Assembly (NCBI RefSeq): GCF_014041935.1
Contig: NZ_CP059491.1
Span: forward strand, 4,526,001 to 4,590,000
Direction of reading: 5' to 3'
DNA length: 64,000 nt
Source: Gordonia jinghuaiqii
Lineage (GTDB): Bacteria > Actinomycetota > Actinomycetes > Mycobacteriales > Mycobacteriaceae
The notes below the pieces were generated by a model that had not been told where the DNA came from, did no database searches, and saw only the letters and a list, made by a program, of their open reading frames with translations. Position numbers and translations under genes: made by a program. This document shows positions 1-8,937 of the stretch, piece by piece (positions within the stretch are counted from its first letter, which is position 1; each line of letters begins with the position of its first letter).

Positions 1-210
1 GTTGCGGTTGACCGAGAGGAAGTACGACGACGCCTCGCCGACCCACGGCGGTCCCCACGACCGGGTGTCGTCACCGACACCCGGCCGCTCGATCTTGACC
101 ACCTCGGCGCCGAGATCGGCGAGCAGCATCGTCGCGTAGGGCCCGGCGAGCACCCGTCCGAAGTCCGCGATGACGAGTCCGTCGAGGGCACCGCTGCAGG
201 GAGGAGTCAC
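1..210 (-). CDS. CaiB/BaiF family CoA-transferase, N-terminal part (cut by window edge)
   Basis: The first 70 or so residues read [20 protein letters not shown] and continue with [20 protein letters not shown], the N-terminal signature of class III (CaiB/BaiF) CoA-transferases, which move CoA between carboxylic acids. The GTG start shares four bases (GTGA) with the stop of the glutaryl-CoA dehydrogenase gene, so the two are translationally coupled. Next to that enzyme the likely job is a glutarate (or similar dicarboxylate) CoA-transferase; this is inferred from context. The rest of the gene, including the catalytic Asp region, lies outside the window. Confidence 0.85.
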   Translation of the reverse strand, partial: MTPPCSGALDGLVIADFGRVLAGPYATMLLADLGAEVVKIERPGVGDDTRSWGPPWVGEASSYFLSVNRN

Positions 211-1394
211 CGAAAGGCTGCCTGGCCGGTCAGCGCGCGACCGATCGTGAGCTGGTGAACCTCGGAGGTGCCCTCGTAGGTGAGGACCGACTCCAGGTTG
301 TTGGCGTGCCGGATGACCGGGTACTCGAGGGTGATGCCTGCGGCGCCGAGGATGGTCCGGCATTCGCGGGCGATCTTGATGGCTTCGCGCGTGTTGTTGA
401 GCTTGCCGGTGCTCACCTGTTCGGGGGTGATCTCCCCGCGATCCTTCAGACGGCCGAGGTGGTAGGCGAGCAGATGCCCCTTGCCGACCTCGAGCGCCAT
501 GTCGGCGATCTTGGTCTGGGTGATCTGGTAGCCGGCGAGCGGTTTGTCGAAGACCTCGCGGGTCCGGGCGTAGTCGATGGCGACCTCGAGGCAGTCGCGG
601 GCCGCGCCGATGGCCCCGAAGATGATGCCGAAACGAGCCTCGCCGAGTGCGGTCAGCGGGCCGCGCAACCCCTGCGCCTTCGGCAGCATCGCCGACTCGG
701 GCAGACGCACGTTGTCCAGGACCAGTTCGGAGGTGACCGAGGCGCGCAGCGACATCTTCTTGTGGATCTCCGGCGCGGAGAATCCCGGAGTGTCGGTGGG
801 GACCACGAAGCCGCGGATGCCTGCGGGGCTGTCGGCGAGGTCGGTTTGAGCCCACACGACCGCGACGTCGGCGATCGATCCGTTGGTTATCCACATCTTG
901 GTGCCGTTGAGCAGCCAGTCACCGCCGTCGCGCTTGGCGTTGGTGCGCATCCCCGACGGATTGGACCCGAAGTCGGGCTCGGTCAGGCCGAAGCATCCGA
1001 TCGCCTCACCTGCGGCCATCCGCGGCAACCACTCGTTCTTCTGCTCCTCCGAGCCCCAGTGGTGGATGGAGAACATCGCCAGCGATCCCTGCACGGACAC
1101 GAGACTGCGGATGCCGGAGTCCACCGCCTCGAGCTCGAGGCAGGCCAGGCCGTACGCGGTCGCGCTCATACCCGGGCAGCCGTAGCCCTCCAGATGCATA
1201 CCCAGCGCGCCGAGGCTGCCGAGTTCCTTGGCGATCTCGCGGGCGGGCAGTTTCGCGTCCTCGAACCAGTCGGCGATGTGCGGCCGCAGTCGCGAGGTCG
1301 CGAAGTCCCGCACGGTGTCGCGGATGGCGATCTCGTCGGGATCGAGCAGCGAGTCGAGTGCGAAGAGCTGCGGCAGGGTACTGGGGCGAGACAT
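207..1394 (-). CDS. gcdH: Glutaryl-CoA dehydrogenase
   Basis: A 395-aa acyl-CoA dehydrogenase fold protein of the glutaryl-CoA dehydrogenase type, which oxidatively decarboxylates glutaryl-CoA to crotonyl-CoA using FAD and electron-transfer flavoprotein. Seen in the sequence: DSGIRS at 92-97, whose Arg (R96) matches the substrate-carboxylate Arg of the human enzyme; the FAD-binding [13 protein letters not shown]; and [10 protein letters not shown] near the C-terminus carrying the catalytic Glu. The ATG at 1394 was chosen because the family begins a few residues before an FALDSLL-like segment; the upstream in-frame extension is low-complexity intergenic translation. It is coupled to the CoA-transferase gene downstream. 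Two tandem operator-like repeats and a divergent LacI gene lie upstream, so LacI control is likely. Confidence 0.93.
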   Translation of the reverse strand: MSRPSTLPQLFALDSLLDPDEIAIRDTVRDFATSRLRPHIADWFEDAKLPAREIAKELGSLGALGMHLEGYGCPGMSATAYGLACLELEAVDSGIRSLVSVQGSLAMFSIHHWGSEEQKNEWLPRMAAGEAIGCFGLTEPDFGSNPSGMRTNAKRDGGDWLLNGTKMWITNGSIADVAVVWAQTDLADSPAGIRGFVVPTDTPGFSAPEIHKKMSLRASVTSELVLDNVRLPESAMLPKAQGLRGPLTALGEARFGIIFGAIGAARDCLEVAIDYARTREVFDKPLAGYQITQTKIADMALEVGKGHLLAYHLGRLKDRGEITPEQVSTGKLNNTREAIKIARECRTILGAAGITLEYPVIRHANNLESVLTYEGTSEVHQLTIGRALTGQAAFR

Positions 1395-1474
1395 CAAGAC
1401 CTCCGGGGCGTCGGGCGCGTAACCAGGTCGAGCACGATCGAGAGCGCTTCCTCGAACGGGGCACGAACCGTTGT

Positions 1475-1498
1475 GAGAACGTTTGCGAGAACGTTTGC
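1475..1498. promoter_or_regulatory. Tandem LacI-type operator-like repeats
   Basis: GAGAACGTTTGC occurs twice in direct succession (1475-1486 and 1487-1498), each with a palindromic AACGTT core as in LacI/GalR operators. They sit between gcdH (start 1394, minus) and the lacI-type gene (start 1622, plus), where a shared operator would be expected. Binding is inferred. Confidence 0.55.
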
Positions 1499-1621
1499 AT
1501 GGACTAAGGTAGGTGCTCCGACGCCGGACGTCAATGCGCGGGGACAACCCGCGGCAGGGACAGCCGGGGCACCCATGACCACGGCACTGACAACCGGGGC
1601 GAGACAAGCGAGGGGAACAGC

Positions 1622-2629
1622 GTGGCCGATGGGCAGCGCACGCCGACGCTGAAGGAGATCGCGCAGCGCGCCGGTGTCCACGTGTCGACGGCATCACGGG
1701 TGCTCCGCCAGGCCGAGCCCGCCGACGGATGGTCGGAGTCGGCACTGCGCGTCCGCGAGGTCGCCGACGAGCTCGGCTACCAGCGCAACTTCTGGGCGGC
1801 CAGCCTGCGCACCCGCAAGACCACCACGCTCGGCGTCGTGATGACGCGTCTCACCGACGGGGTGGTCGCCACGACCTACCAGGGCATCGAACAGGAGGCC
1901 ACCCGTGCCGGGTACTCCGTGCTGTTGTCGAGCCCGCCCGATGACCCAGAGGCACAACGCCGGGCCATCGAGCTGCTCGTCGGCCGTCAGGTCGACGGCC
2001 TGCTGCTGAGCGGGTTGCACCGGCCGGGACACGAGTTCATCTCCTCGCTGAGGATCGGCGCGATTCCCATGCTCGCCCTGACCCGTCACGGCGATGCCGG
2101 ACTGCCGTTCGTCGGCGGCGACGATGTGCGCGGCGGACACCTCGCCGCCCGCCATCTCCTCGACCGCGGGTACACCGACCTCGCCGTCATCGCCGGACCG
2201 GGGCATGCCACGACAGCCACCGACCGCCTCGCCGGTTTCCGCGCGGAGGTCCGGCAGGCGGGGATCACGCTGCCCGACGACCGGATCGTCCCCTCGACCT
2301 TCGAGGTCGACGGGGGCATCGCGGCCGGCCACGCCCTGCTCGACGCGCCGGACCGCCCGCGGGCGATCTTCGCGGTGTCGGACACCATCGCCGTCGGAGT
2401 CCTCGGTGTCGCACGCGATCTCGGCCTGCGCATCCCCGAAGACCTGGCCCTCATCGGCTACAACGACATCCCGATCGCCGCACAGCTACCCGTCCCGCTG
2501 ACGACGGTCCGCTCCCCCGCCCGCGAGATCGGCGAGACCGCGGTCCGCTGCCTGCTCGACCTGACGGCGGGACGCGACGTCGAATCCCGGCGTCTGCCCG
2601 TCGAACTCGTGGTCCGCGGGAGTACGTGA
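1622..2629 (+). CDS. LacI/GalR family transcriptional regulator (near gcdH)
   Basis: A 335-aa protein with the LacI-type N-terminal helix-turn-helix (TLKEIAQRAGVHVSTASRVL, residues 9-28), a hinge helix and a periplasmic-binding-protein-like effector domain (GVVMTRLTDG near 75, ALIGYNDIPIAAQ near 279). The start is GTG. It is divergent from gcdH across about 227 bases containing the tandem repeats at 1475-1498, so it probably controls gcdH and the CoA-transferase and may autoregulate. The effector is unknown; a CoA ester or dicarboxylate would fit better than a sugar given the neighbours, which is unusual for this family. It converges with the SDR gene 11 bases downstream. Confidence 0.9.
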   Translation: MADGQRTPTLKEIAQRAGVHVSTASRVLRQAEPADGWSESALRVREVADELGYQRNFWAASLRTRKTTTLGVVMTRLTDGVVATTYQGIEQEATRAGYSVLLSSPPDDPEAQRRAIELLVGRQVDGLLLSGLHRPGHEFISSLRIGAIPMLALTRHGDAGLPFVGGDDVRGGHLAARHLLDRGYTDLAVIAGPGHATTATDRLAGFRAEVRQAGITLPDDRIVPSTFEVDGGIAAGHALLDAPDRPRAIFAVSDTIAVGVLGVARDLGLRIPEDLALIGYNDIPIAAQLPVPLTTVRSPAREIGETAVRCLLDLTAGRDVESRRLPVELVVRGST

Positions 2630-2640
2630 GTTCGGAGATC

Positions 2641-3453
2641 TCAGAAGTGCTGCGCACCACCGTCGATGGAGATCTCCTCGGCGGTGATGAACGCCGATTC
2701 GTCCGACGCGAGGAACGCGACGACATTCGCCACCTCCTCGGCCTCGGCGGCGAACTGGTTGAGGAAGGTCATGCCCATCCCGGCCAATCGCGGATTGGCC
2801 TGATTGGTCTGCTCGATGCGCGCGACCATCTGTCCCGAACCCATCGGGGTGATCGCCGCGCCCGGGTGGACGGTGTTGACGCGGATGTTGTGCCGGCCCA
2901 GTTCCGCTGCGAAAGCCCGCGACATCCCGACCAGTGCATGCTTGCTGGTCGTGTAGTGGACCATGAAGGGCTGCAGCTTCTTTCCTGCCAGCGAACTCGT
3001 CAGGATGACCGAGCCCCCGCCGCGGGCGATGAGGTGCTGCGCCGATGCGGTGACGGTGTTCCACACGCCGGTCACATTGATGTCGATGGTGTCGGCGAAA
3101 CTCCGTGGGGTCACCTCATCCCACGTCTGGGGGATGCAGATTCCCGCGTTGGCCACCACCACGTCGAGACCGCCGAGTGCCGCGACCCCGTCGGCCACCG
3201 CAACGGTCAACCCGTCGAGATCACGGGTGTCACATCGGGTGAGAATCGCCCTCGCTCCCTGCTCCTCCACCAGCCGTCGCGTCTGAGCGAGATCCTCCTC
3301 GGTGGCCGAGTCGTACGGCACCCCGGGAAGCGGCCCCGCCAGGTCGACGCCGATGATCTGCGCACCCTCGCTCGCCAGTCGTACCGCATGCGCGCGTCCC
3401 TGTCCGCGCGCGACGCCGGTGATGAACGCGACCTTGCCTGCCAAACGCGCCAC
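2641..3453 (-). CDS. Mycofactocin-type SDR family oxidoreductase
   Basis: A 270-aa classical short-chain dehydrogenase. The cofactor motif is TGVARGQGR (12-20), and the TGxARGQGR form is typical of the mycofactocin-coupled SDR subfamily, which holds a non-exchangeable NAD. NAG lies at 102-104. The catalytic residues are S154, Y167 and K171 (HYTTSK), and the protein ends IDGGAQHF. It likely oxidises an alcohol or reduces a ketone on a small lipid or terpenoid-like substrate. The mycofactocin link rests on family resemblance only, as no mft genes are in the window. It stands alone, convergent with the LacI gene. Confidence 0.85.
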   Translation of the reverse strand: MARLAGKVAFITGVARGQGRAHAVRLASEGAQIIGVDLAGPLPGVPYDSATEEDLAQTRRLVEEQGARAILTRCDTRDLDGLTVAVADGVAALGGLDVVVANAGICIPQTWDEVTPRSFADTIDINVTGVWNTVTASAQHLIARGGGSVILTSSLAGKKLQPFMVHYTTSKHALVGMSRAFAAELGRHNIRVNTVHPGAAITPMGSGQMVARIEQTNQANPRLAGMGMTFLNQFAAEAEEVANVVAFLASDESAFITAEEISIDGGAQHF

Positions 3454-3530
3454 TGCCGAACTCCCCTTGCCGCCCAGGCGGCTGCCGTCGTCGATCTGTT
3501 CCGCCGGACACTACCGATGACGACGACAAG

Positions 3531-4217
3531 TCAGGGGATTTCGACGGGCCGGCCGGGGTCACGGCCCAGCGCCCACCCCCGGGCGATCGCGAACGTCGCG
3601 GCCAGGACCATCACGACGACGAGGATCGTGGCCACCCACGTGGACGTGGTGGTCGTGTAGCCGAGCCACCCCGCGACACCCGCTCCGGCGAACGTTGCCG
3701 CGCATCCGCCGACGGGCAGCACGATCGCGGTGGCGATCACCGTCGCCCGTATGAGCCCGTCGCCGGATGCGCGGAGGACACCGAAGACGGCGGCGACCCC
3801 GAGCCCGTAGCCGAGCACGGCGCTGATCGCATAGATGAGCAGGTACGGTACGTCACCGCCGGAATCACCGGCGAACGACGTGGCCAGCAGGATCAGCGTC
3901 GGCGTCAGTCCCAGTGCGACCCCGATCAGTCCGGCCGCGACGACCCGGCCGATGTAGGCGCCGGTCGGGGCGGTCACCCTCAGGCCCACCACCCACAGCA
4001 GGCACGCCCCGAGCAGTCCGACGACGGCACCGACGACGGCCGCGACAACCAGTGCGGATCCGCCACCGGAGACTCCGCCGAAGCTCGTGGAATACCCAGA
4101 ACCCCAGACCATCCCGAAGTCGGCAACCCCGGACGGACTGCTCCCCCTGGCCATCGCCGCCCCGAAAGTCGCGACAATTCCACCGAACACGGCGAACCCG
4201 ATCACCTGTCTCCACAT
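3531..4217 (-). CDS. Integral membrane protein of unknown function
   Basis: About 228 aa from the ATG at 4217 (MWRQVIGFAVF). A longer GTG start at 4259 would add 14 polar residues, and neither start has a clear Shine-Dalgarno sequence. At least five hydrophobic stretches rich in Gly, Ala and Val are visible, including WRQVIGFAVFGGIVATFG, GLLGACLLWVVG, GVALGLTPTLILLATS, YLLIYAISAVLGYGLG and ATILVVVMVLAATFAIA, with a Gly/Ser-rich loop near residues 30-50. No family is recognised. It follows the symporter gene on the same strand but is separated from it by the 17-bp tandem repeat. Confidence 0.65.
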   Translation of the reverse strand: MWRQVIGFAVFGGIVATFGAAMARGSSPSGVADFGMVWGSGYSTSFGGVSGGGSALVVAAVVGAVVGLLGACLLWVVGLRVTAPTGAYIGRVVAAGLIGVALGLTPTLILLATSFAGDSGGDVPYLLIYAISAVLGYGLGVAAVFGVLRASGDGLIRATVIATAIVLPVGGCAATFAGAGVAGWLGYTTTTSTWVATILVVVMVLAATFAIARGWALGRDPGRPVEIP

Positions 4218-4283
4218 CAGGCCACTATCGCTCAGTCCTGGTCCCGCTCGCGCCGACACGCCGCGCGAGCGGAACCCCGCGGG

Positions 4284-4342
4284 GTGCGGCCTGCCCCGTG
4301 GTTCGGCCCGCCCCGTGGTGCGGCCCGCCCCGTGGTGCGGCC
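4284..4342. repeat. 17-bp tandem repeat, about 3.5 units
   Basis: Units GTGCGGCCTGCCCCGTG (4284-4300), GTTCGGCCCGCCCCGTG (4301-4317) and GTGCGGCCCGCCCCGTG (4318-4334), plus a partial GTGCGGCC. The array ends 4 bases from the symporter stop and may act as a terminator-like or slippage-prone element. Confidence 0.8.
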
Positions 4343-4346
4343 GATC

Positions 4347-5975
4347 TCAGTGCGACGACGCGACTTCGGCGCCGATGCCGGTCTCGGCCCGCACGATCAT
4401 CTCGGCGAACTTCTCGTCGTCGTAGCCGGGGTCGGCCTTCTTGTGGCCCGAGATCAACGATCCCGCCACGCACGCGATCAGACTCAGCGGCAACGTGATG
4501 ATCACCGGCAGTTGGATGTTCAGGGGTGCGTCGCCGCTGCCCATCCAGAGCGCGTCGGTGAGCATCAGGGTGACGATCGTCGAGATGAGACCGGTGAGGA
4601 TTCCCCACATCGCCCCGGCCGCGGTGAACCGTCGCCAGCTCAGGCTGAGCACCAGCGCCGGGAGGTGTGCACTGCCGGCCACCATGAACGCCATCCCCAT
4701 GAAGTAGGTGATGTTGGTGTCGTCGCCGATCAGCAGGGTGAGACCGATGGCGAAGATGCTGAACACCACTGCGCCGTAACGGGCGATGCGCGCCTGCTGA
4801 TCCTCGTCCACCGCCTCGGCGACGTCGACATGTGCCTCGTCGATCGCCGGGCCGCGGCGTGATCGGACCAGCGACGGCCAGACATCACGGGCAAAGGTGC
4901 CGGCCGCGCTGATCACCACGCCGGCGACCACGGCGACGATCGAGGCGAAGGCCACCGCCGAGACGAGTGCCAGTGCCAGCGAACCGCCGAGGGTTCCCGC
5001 ACCACCACCGAGTTCGGTCACCAGCACTGGGGCCGCGAGATTGCCACCGGGACCGACCTTCTCGGCACCGTTCGCACCGAGCACAGCCGCCGCGCCGTAT
5101 CCCATGAGGACGACGATCAGATAGAACATGCTGCAGAGCGCCACGGTCCAGCCCAGCGAGCGACGCGCAGTGCCTGCCTCCGGCACGGTGAAGAATCGGA
5201 TCAGGATGTGCGCCATGCCCGCCGTGCCGAGCGCGAACGTGAGTGCGTAGGAGATCAGGTTGATCGTCCCGCCGTCGCCGAAGATCACGCCGGGCGTGAA
5301 GATCGCGTCACCCTCGACCGCGTGGTCGGTGGCCGAGGAGAACAGCAGCGGGAGGCTGAAGCCGAATTTCGCGAGCACACCCAGCGCGATCACCGCGGCG
5401 AGGACGGCCAGAATGGAGGATTTGATGATCTGCACCCACGTGGTGGCAACCATGCCGCCGACGAAAACATAGACGGCCATGAGTATTCCGGCGACGAGGA
5501 CCGACAGCCAGAACGGGATCCCGGCGATCGCCTGGAGCAGTGTTCCCGCCGCGACCAGTTGGGCCAGCAACACGAACGTTCCGGTTGCCACCGTGCTGAA
5601 GGCGACTGCCACACGGACGCGCCGGGCCTCGGTGCGGAACACCAGCACGTCACCGATCGTGTACTTCCCGATGTTGCGCATCTTCTCCGCGAGGAGGAGC
5701 AGGACCGGGATGAACGAGATCACGGAGGTGAACAAGATGACCGTGCCGTCGACGCCCTTGTAGAAGATCAGGCCGGTGGTGCCCAGGAAACTGCCGGCCG
5801 AGATGAACTCGCCGGAGATCGCAAAGCCGTTCTGCCAGCTCGAGATGGAACGACCCGCGGCGAAGAAGCCGTCGGCGCTGCGCGAACGCCGGGCGACGGC
5901 GAAGGTGATCCACAGGGTCAGCGAGATGACCGCCACACAGATGGCGATGGCCAGGAAGTCGGTGTCACCGTTCAT
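4347..5975 (-). CDS. Sodium:solute symporter (SSS family, ActP/acetate-type)
   Basis: A 542-aa multi-pass membrane protein with about 13 hydrophobic segments. Family hallmarks are FFAAGRSISSWQNGFAISGE and SAGSFLGTTGL near the N-terminus, and GTAGMAHILIRFFTVPEAG in the middle. The closest known type is the cation/acetate symporter ActP, which imports short monocarboxylates with sodium or protons. Its start overlaps the DUF485 gene by ATGA, the usual ActP-YjcH pairing. It is the third gene of a minus-strand operon behind a TetR operator at 6921-6934, so it probably imports the acid processed by the enzymes encoded at 7.7-13.5 kb. Confidence 0.9.
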   Translation of the reverse strand: MNGDTDFLAIAICVAVISLTLWITFAVARRSRSADGFFAAGRSISSWQNGFAISGEFISAGSFLGTTGLIFYKGVDGTVILFTSVISFIPVLLLLAEKMRNIGKYTIGDVLVFRTEARRVRVAVAFSTVATGTFVLLAQLVAAGTLLQAIAGIPFWLSVLVAGILMAVYVFVGGMVATTWVQIIKSSILAVLAAVIALGVLAKFGFSLPLLFSSATDHAVEGDAIFTPGVIFGDGGTINLISYALTFALGTAGMAHILIRFFTVPEAGTARRSLGWTVALCSMFYLIVVLMGYGAAAVLGANGAEKVGPGGNLAAPVLVTELGGGAGTLGGSLALALVSAVAFASIVAVVAGVVISAAGTFARDVWPSLVRSRRGPAIDEAHVDVAEAVDEDQQARIARYGAVVFSIFAIGLTLLIGDDTNITYFMGMAFMVAGSAHLPALVLSLSWRRFTAAGAMWGILTGLISTIVTLMLTDALWMGSGDAPLNIQLPVIITLPLSLIACVAGSLISGHKKADPGYDDEKFAEMIVRAETGIGAEVASSH

Positions 5976-6379
5976 GCCGAATGCTCCTTCGAGAGAACCG
6001 CACGCTCGGAGGCGGCGATGGCGGAGGTGACCGCCGTGCTCGCCGCGTCGGCCGCGGGCTGCAGATAGCCGCGCGACAGGCGGAAGTAGATGAACACCAG
6101 CACCCAGGTGCCGACGAACTCGACCAGAACCACCCAGAGCGACAACGGGATCCCGCCGATCAGTGTGGCCCCCAGGGTCTCCGGGAAGTAGGCGAACCCG
6201 ATGATGAAGGCGGCGAACAGGCCGACGGTGGCCAGGCCCAGTCCCAGCGTGACCGTGCGGCGTCGACGACGCAGTTCGGCGATCTCGGGAAGAGCCAGCA
6301 TGTCGGTCCAGCGCACCGGTATCGATGGCTTCTGGGTCGATGGCGCCGGGGAAGCCTCCGGCACGTGCAGATCGGTCAC
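5972..6379 (-). CDS. DUF485 membrane protein, symporter partner (YjcH-like)
   Basis: 135 aa from the GTG at 6379, which overlaps the stop of the SnoaL-like gene by GTGA. Two hydrophobic segments (VTLGLGLATVGLFAAFIIGFA and LWVVLVEFVGTWVLVFIYF) with FRLSRGY after the second are typical of DUF485 proteins found beside ActP-type symporters. The N-terminal 40 residues are polar and cytosolic in appearance. It ends with ATGA shared with the symporter start. It likely helps assembly or activity of the symporter; the molecular role of DUF485 is not firmly known. Confidence 0.85.
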   Translation of the reverse strand: MTDLHVPEASPAPSTQKPSIPVRWTDMLALPEIAELRRRRRTVTLGLGLATVGLFAAFIIGFAYFPETLGATLIGGIPLSLWVVLVEFVGTWVLVFIYFRLSRGYLQPAADAASTAVTSAIAASERAVLSKEHSA

Positions 6380-6867
6380 GGGTTCACCGCCGCGGCGCGC
6401 GCCGAGTCCAGCGCGAACTGATTCTCGTCCCAACCGTCGGTGAGCGGTCCGAAGAAATGGAACCGAACCTTCTTCACTCGGTAGAGCCACTGCCCGTCGC
6501 GTTTGACGAGGGTGTCGGTGTAGCGCCCGGCGGCGATGGAGGCCTCACCGTCGAGGACGCACGGCTGCCAGAGGAACGAGCGCGCGACGGCCTTGTCGCC
6601 GTCGATGTCGATCTCGAGGTTGGTGATGAAATGCCAGAACGAGGTGAGCCCGCCTTCGGCGAGCCCGGCGAAGAACGCCCGCATCTCGACCTTCCCCCGC
6701 GGGTTCGACAGCCCGTCGAACTCCCCGTCCTCGGTGAACAGTGTCATCAGGTCATCCCAGTTCCCGTCGTCGAGGTGACGGCAGTACCGGGCGTCGAGCG
6801 CGCGGATCGTCTCCAGGTCTTCGAGGCGCGTCAACCGCGCCTCGAGGTCCGCATCCATGCCAGTCAT
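6376..6867 (-). CDS. SnoaL-like / nuclear transport factor 2-fold protein
   Basis: 163 aa from the ATG at 6867, preceded by GGAAGGA. RALDARYCRHLDDGNWDDLMTLF is the standard opening of the SnoaL_4/NTF2-like polyketide-cyclase and dehydratase group, followed by a cone-shaped fold pattern with HFITNLEIDIDGD and a basic, aromatic C-terminus (RVKKVRFHFFGP). Members act as dehydratases, isomerases, hydrolases or ring-hydroxylase small subunits, and the substrate here is unknown. It is the first gene of the symporter operon and begins about 55 bases from a TetR box, which suggests an enzymatic step tied to the imported acid. Confidence 0.85.
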   Translation of the reverse strand: MTGMDADLEARLTRLEDLETIRALDARYCRHLDDGNWDDLMTLFTEDGEFDGLSNPRGKVEMRAFFAGLAEGGLTSFWHFITNLEIDIDGDKAVARSFLWQPCVLDGEASIAAGRYTDTLVKRDGQWLYRVKKVRFHFFGPLTDGWDENQFALDSARAAAVNP

Positions 6868-6920
6868 GAACGTCCTTCCAAGATGTTCGGTGCCTCGCAG
6901 CCCGCCAGGCACACCGGTTA

Positions 6921-6934
6921 TTAACGCTTGTTCA
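6921..6934. promoter_or_regulatory. TetR operator, site 1
   Basis: TTAACGCTTGTTCA lies in the divergent region between the SnoaL-like operon and tetR. It matches the reverse complement of site 2 (7672-7685) at 13 of 14 bases. The core AACG-N2-(C/T)GTT is palindromic, as TetR dimers need. Confidence 0.7.
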
Positions 6935-7029
6935 TGTGACTCGCACCATAGAGGCCTCAGATCGCCGCCGTCAACAGCACCTCGGATCGGGTCGTTGCTG
7001 GTGACAGCTCCCCGCCCTACGCTGTAAAC

Positions 7030-7644
7030 ATGAACACCCGATCGCCTTCGGCGACCACCGCCTCACGGGATCGCATCCTCGACGCCGCGCTGGACGAGTT
7101 CTTCACTGCCGGATTCCACGGCTCGACGATGCGCACAATCGGCAATCGTGCTGGTTGCAGCGCCGCGAACGTGTACAACCATTTCGAGAACAAGTCGGAT
7201 CTGCTCGTCGAGATCCTGCGTCAGGCCAGTGACGAGCAGTTCACGGCGACGCGCAACGCGATCCGCCGTGCCGGCAAGGATCCGGTGGCGCAGTGGCGGG
7301 CGGCGGTCGACGCCCACGCGCTGTACACCGCAGAACGTCCTCGCGAGTGCCTGGTCGCCAACACCGAGTTGCGCTACCTCGGCGAGATCGACCGCAAGCG
7401 CGTCGTCGGATCCCGCGATGCCCAGGAAGCCCAGTTCATCGAGATCGCCGAAAACGCAGTCGAACAGGGGTTATTTCACATCGATCGCGTACACCAGGCG
7501 GTCACCGCGGTGCTGCTGATGTGCGCGGGCATCCCGGTGTGGTTCCGCCCGGACGGCCCACGGTCGGCCGCGCAGGTCGCCGCCGACTACGCCGGGTACG
7601 CACTGAACCTGGTCGGATACCGCGAACCCGCGCCAACACATTGA
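7030..7644 (+). CDS. TetR family transcriptional regulator of the acid-catabolism locus
   Basis: 204 aa with an N-terminal TetR helix-turn-helix (ASRDRILDAALDEFFTAGF, then TIGNRAGCSAANVYNHF with the recognition helix, residues 13-60) and a helical C-terminal ligand domain. TACGCT at 7018-7023 sits 6 bases before the ATG and there is no Shine-Dalgarno sequence, so the mRNA is probably leaderless. Operator-like sites lie on both sides of the gene (6921-6934 and 7672-7685), upstream of the SnoaL/symporter and acyl-CoA dehydrogenase operons respectively. The ligand is probably an acyl-CoA intermediate; this is inferred. Confidence 0.92.
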   Translation: MNTRSPSATTASRDRILDAALDEFFTAGFHGSTMRTIGNRAGCSAANVYNHFENKSDLLVEILRQASDEQFTATRNAIRRAGKDPVAQWRAAVDAHALYTAERPRECLVANTELRYLGEIDRKRVVGSRDAQEAQFIEIAENAVEQGLFHIDRVHQAVTAVLLMCAGIPVWFRPDGPRSAAQVAADYAGYALNLVGYREPAPTH

Positions 7645-7671
7645 CCCGACGCAGGACCGATGCTCTAATGG

Positions 7672-7685
7672 TGAACGAGCGTTAA
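7672..7685. promoter_or_regulatory. TetR operator, site 2
   Basis: TGAACGAGCGTTAA is the inverted counterpart of site 1. It carries a perfect AACG-N2-CGTT palindrome and lies 59 bases before the acyl-CoA dehydrogenase start. Confidence 0.7.
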
Positions 7686-7743
7686 TCCGAGCGGGACCCC
7701 ACTCTCTGCCCTGGTCCCGACGCCACGTCCCAAGGAGCTGGCC

Positions 7744-8937
7744 ATGACCCACCGGCCGTCACAACCGCGTACCGACAGTCCGCGCTACCTCACCGAGGAC
7801 CGCCTCGCGATTCGCGACCTCGCCCGCGATTTCGCGATGAAGCAGGTCCTGCCTGTCGCCAACGAGCTCGACCCGGTCCAGGGCACCATTCCCGACACCC
7901 TCAAGAAGGCGATGGCCGAGGTCGGTTTCTTCGGCATCATGATCCCCGAGGAGTACGGCGGTCTCGGTCTTGGCGTCTTCGAGTACTGCCTGGTCGCCGA
8001 GGAGCTCTCGCGCGCCTGGATGAGCGTGTCCGGCCTGCTCGCACGCGGCAACGGCATGGGCGGCGGCTTCACCCCCGAACAGGAAGCCGCACTCCTGCCC
8101 CGCGTCGCCCGCGGTGACTATCTCGGTGCGTACGCACTGTCGGAGGCCGAAGCCGGCTCCGACGTCGCCAACATCTCCTGCCGCGCAACCCGTGTGGGCG
8201 ACGACTGGGTCGTCAACGGCACCAAGATGTGGTGCACCTACGCCGACGAGGCCGACTACCTCGTGCTGTTCGCCCGCACCGACCCGGTCAAGGACCCTGC
8301 CAAACCGCACCGCGGGATCAGCGCGTTCCTCGTCGAGAAGGAACGCGGTGTCTTCCCCGAAGGCATCTCGGGTACCAAGGTCCGCAAGATCGGCTACTTC
8401 GGCTGGAGCACCTGGGAACTGTCCTTCGACAACTTCCGCATCCCGGCCGACCGCATGCTCGGCGAGGAGGGCAAGGGCTTCTACCTCGCGGTCAGCGGAC
8501 TGGAGGTGGGCCGTGCGCACACCGCCGCCCGCGCCATCGGTCTGGCCCGGGCGGCGCTCGAGGACTCCCTCGCCTACATGCACACCCGCCGGCAGTTCGG
8601 TCATGAGCTCGCCGACTTCCAGCACCTGCGTTTCAAGATCGCCACGATGGCCGCCGACATCGAGGCCGCACGAGCGCTGATGTACTCCGTCGCCACCGAC
8701 ATCGACACCGGCCGGCGCTGCTCGCTCGAGGCGTCGATGTGCAAACTCGTCGCCACCGAGATGGCCGAACGCGTCACCAGCGAGGCCGTCCAGATCCACG
8801 GCGGAGCCGGTTACACCACGGACTTCCAGGTCGAACGGCATTGGCGCGACGCACGTCTCACGAAGATCTTCGAGGGCACCAGCGAGATCCAGATGCGGAT
8901 CATCTCCGACGAGCTGCTCGGGCGGACCGGCTCATGA
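7744..8937 (+). CDS. Acyl-CoA dehydrogenase
   Basis: A 397-aa FAD-dependent acyl-CoA dehydrogenase, the first gene of a five-gene operon and preceded by AAGGAG. Seen are the N-terminal helical domain, YALSEAEAGSDVANIS for FAD binding, the beta-domain GTKMWCTYADEAD, RRQFGHELADFQHLRFK, and the C-terminal FEGTSEIQMRIISDELLG with the catalytic Glu and adenine-binding region. It would introduce an alpha-beta double bond into an acyl-CoA made by the ligase of the same operon. Its stop overlaps the next start by ATGA. The exact chain or ring specificity cannot be read from the sequence. Confidence 0.93.
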   Translation: MTHRPSQPRTDSPRYLTEDRLAIRDLARDFAMKQVLPVANELDPVQGTIPDTLKKAMAEVGFFGIMIPEEYGGLGLGVFEYCLVAEELSRAWMSVSGLLARGNGMGGGFTPEQEAALLPRVARGDYLGAYALSEAEAGSDVANISCRATRVGDDWVVNGTKMWCTYADEADYLVLFARTDPVKDPAKPHRGISAFLVEKERGVFPEGISGTKVRKIGYFGWSTWELSFDNFRIPADRMLGEEGKGFYLAVSGLEVGRAHTAARAIGLARAALEDSLAYMHTRRQFGHELADFQHLRFKIATMAADIEAARALMYSVATDIDTGRRCSLEASMCKLVATEMAERVTSEAVQIHGGAGYTTDFQVERHWRDARLTKIFEGTSEIQMRIISDELLGRTGS

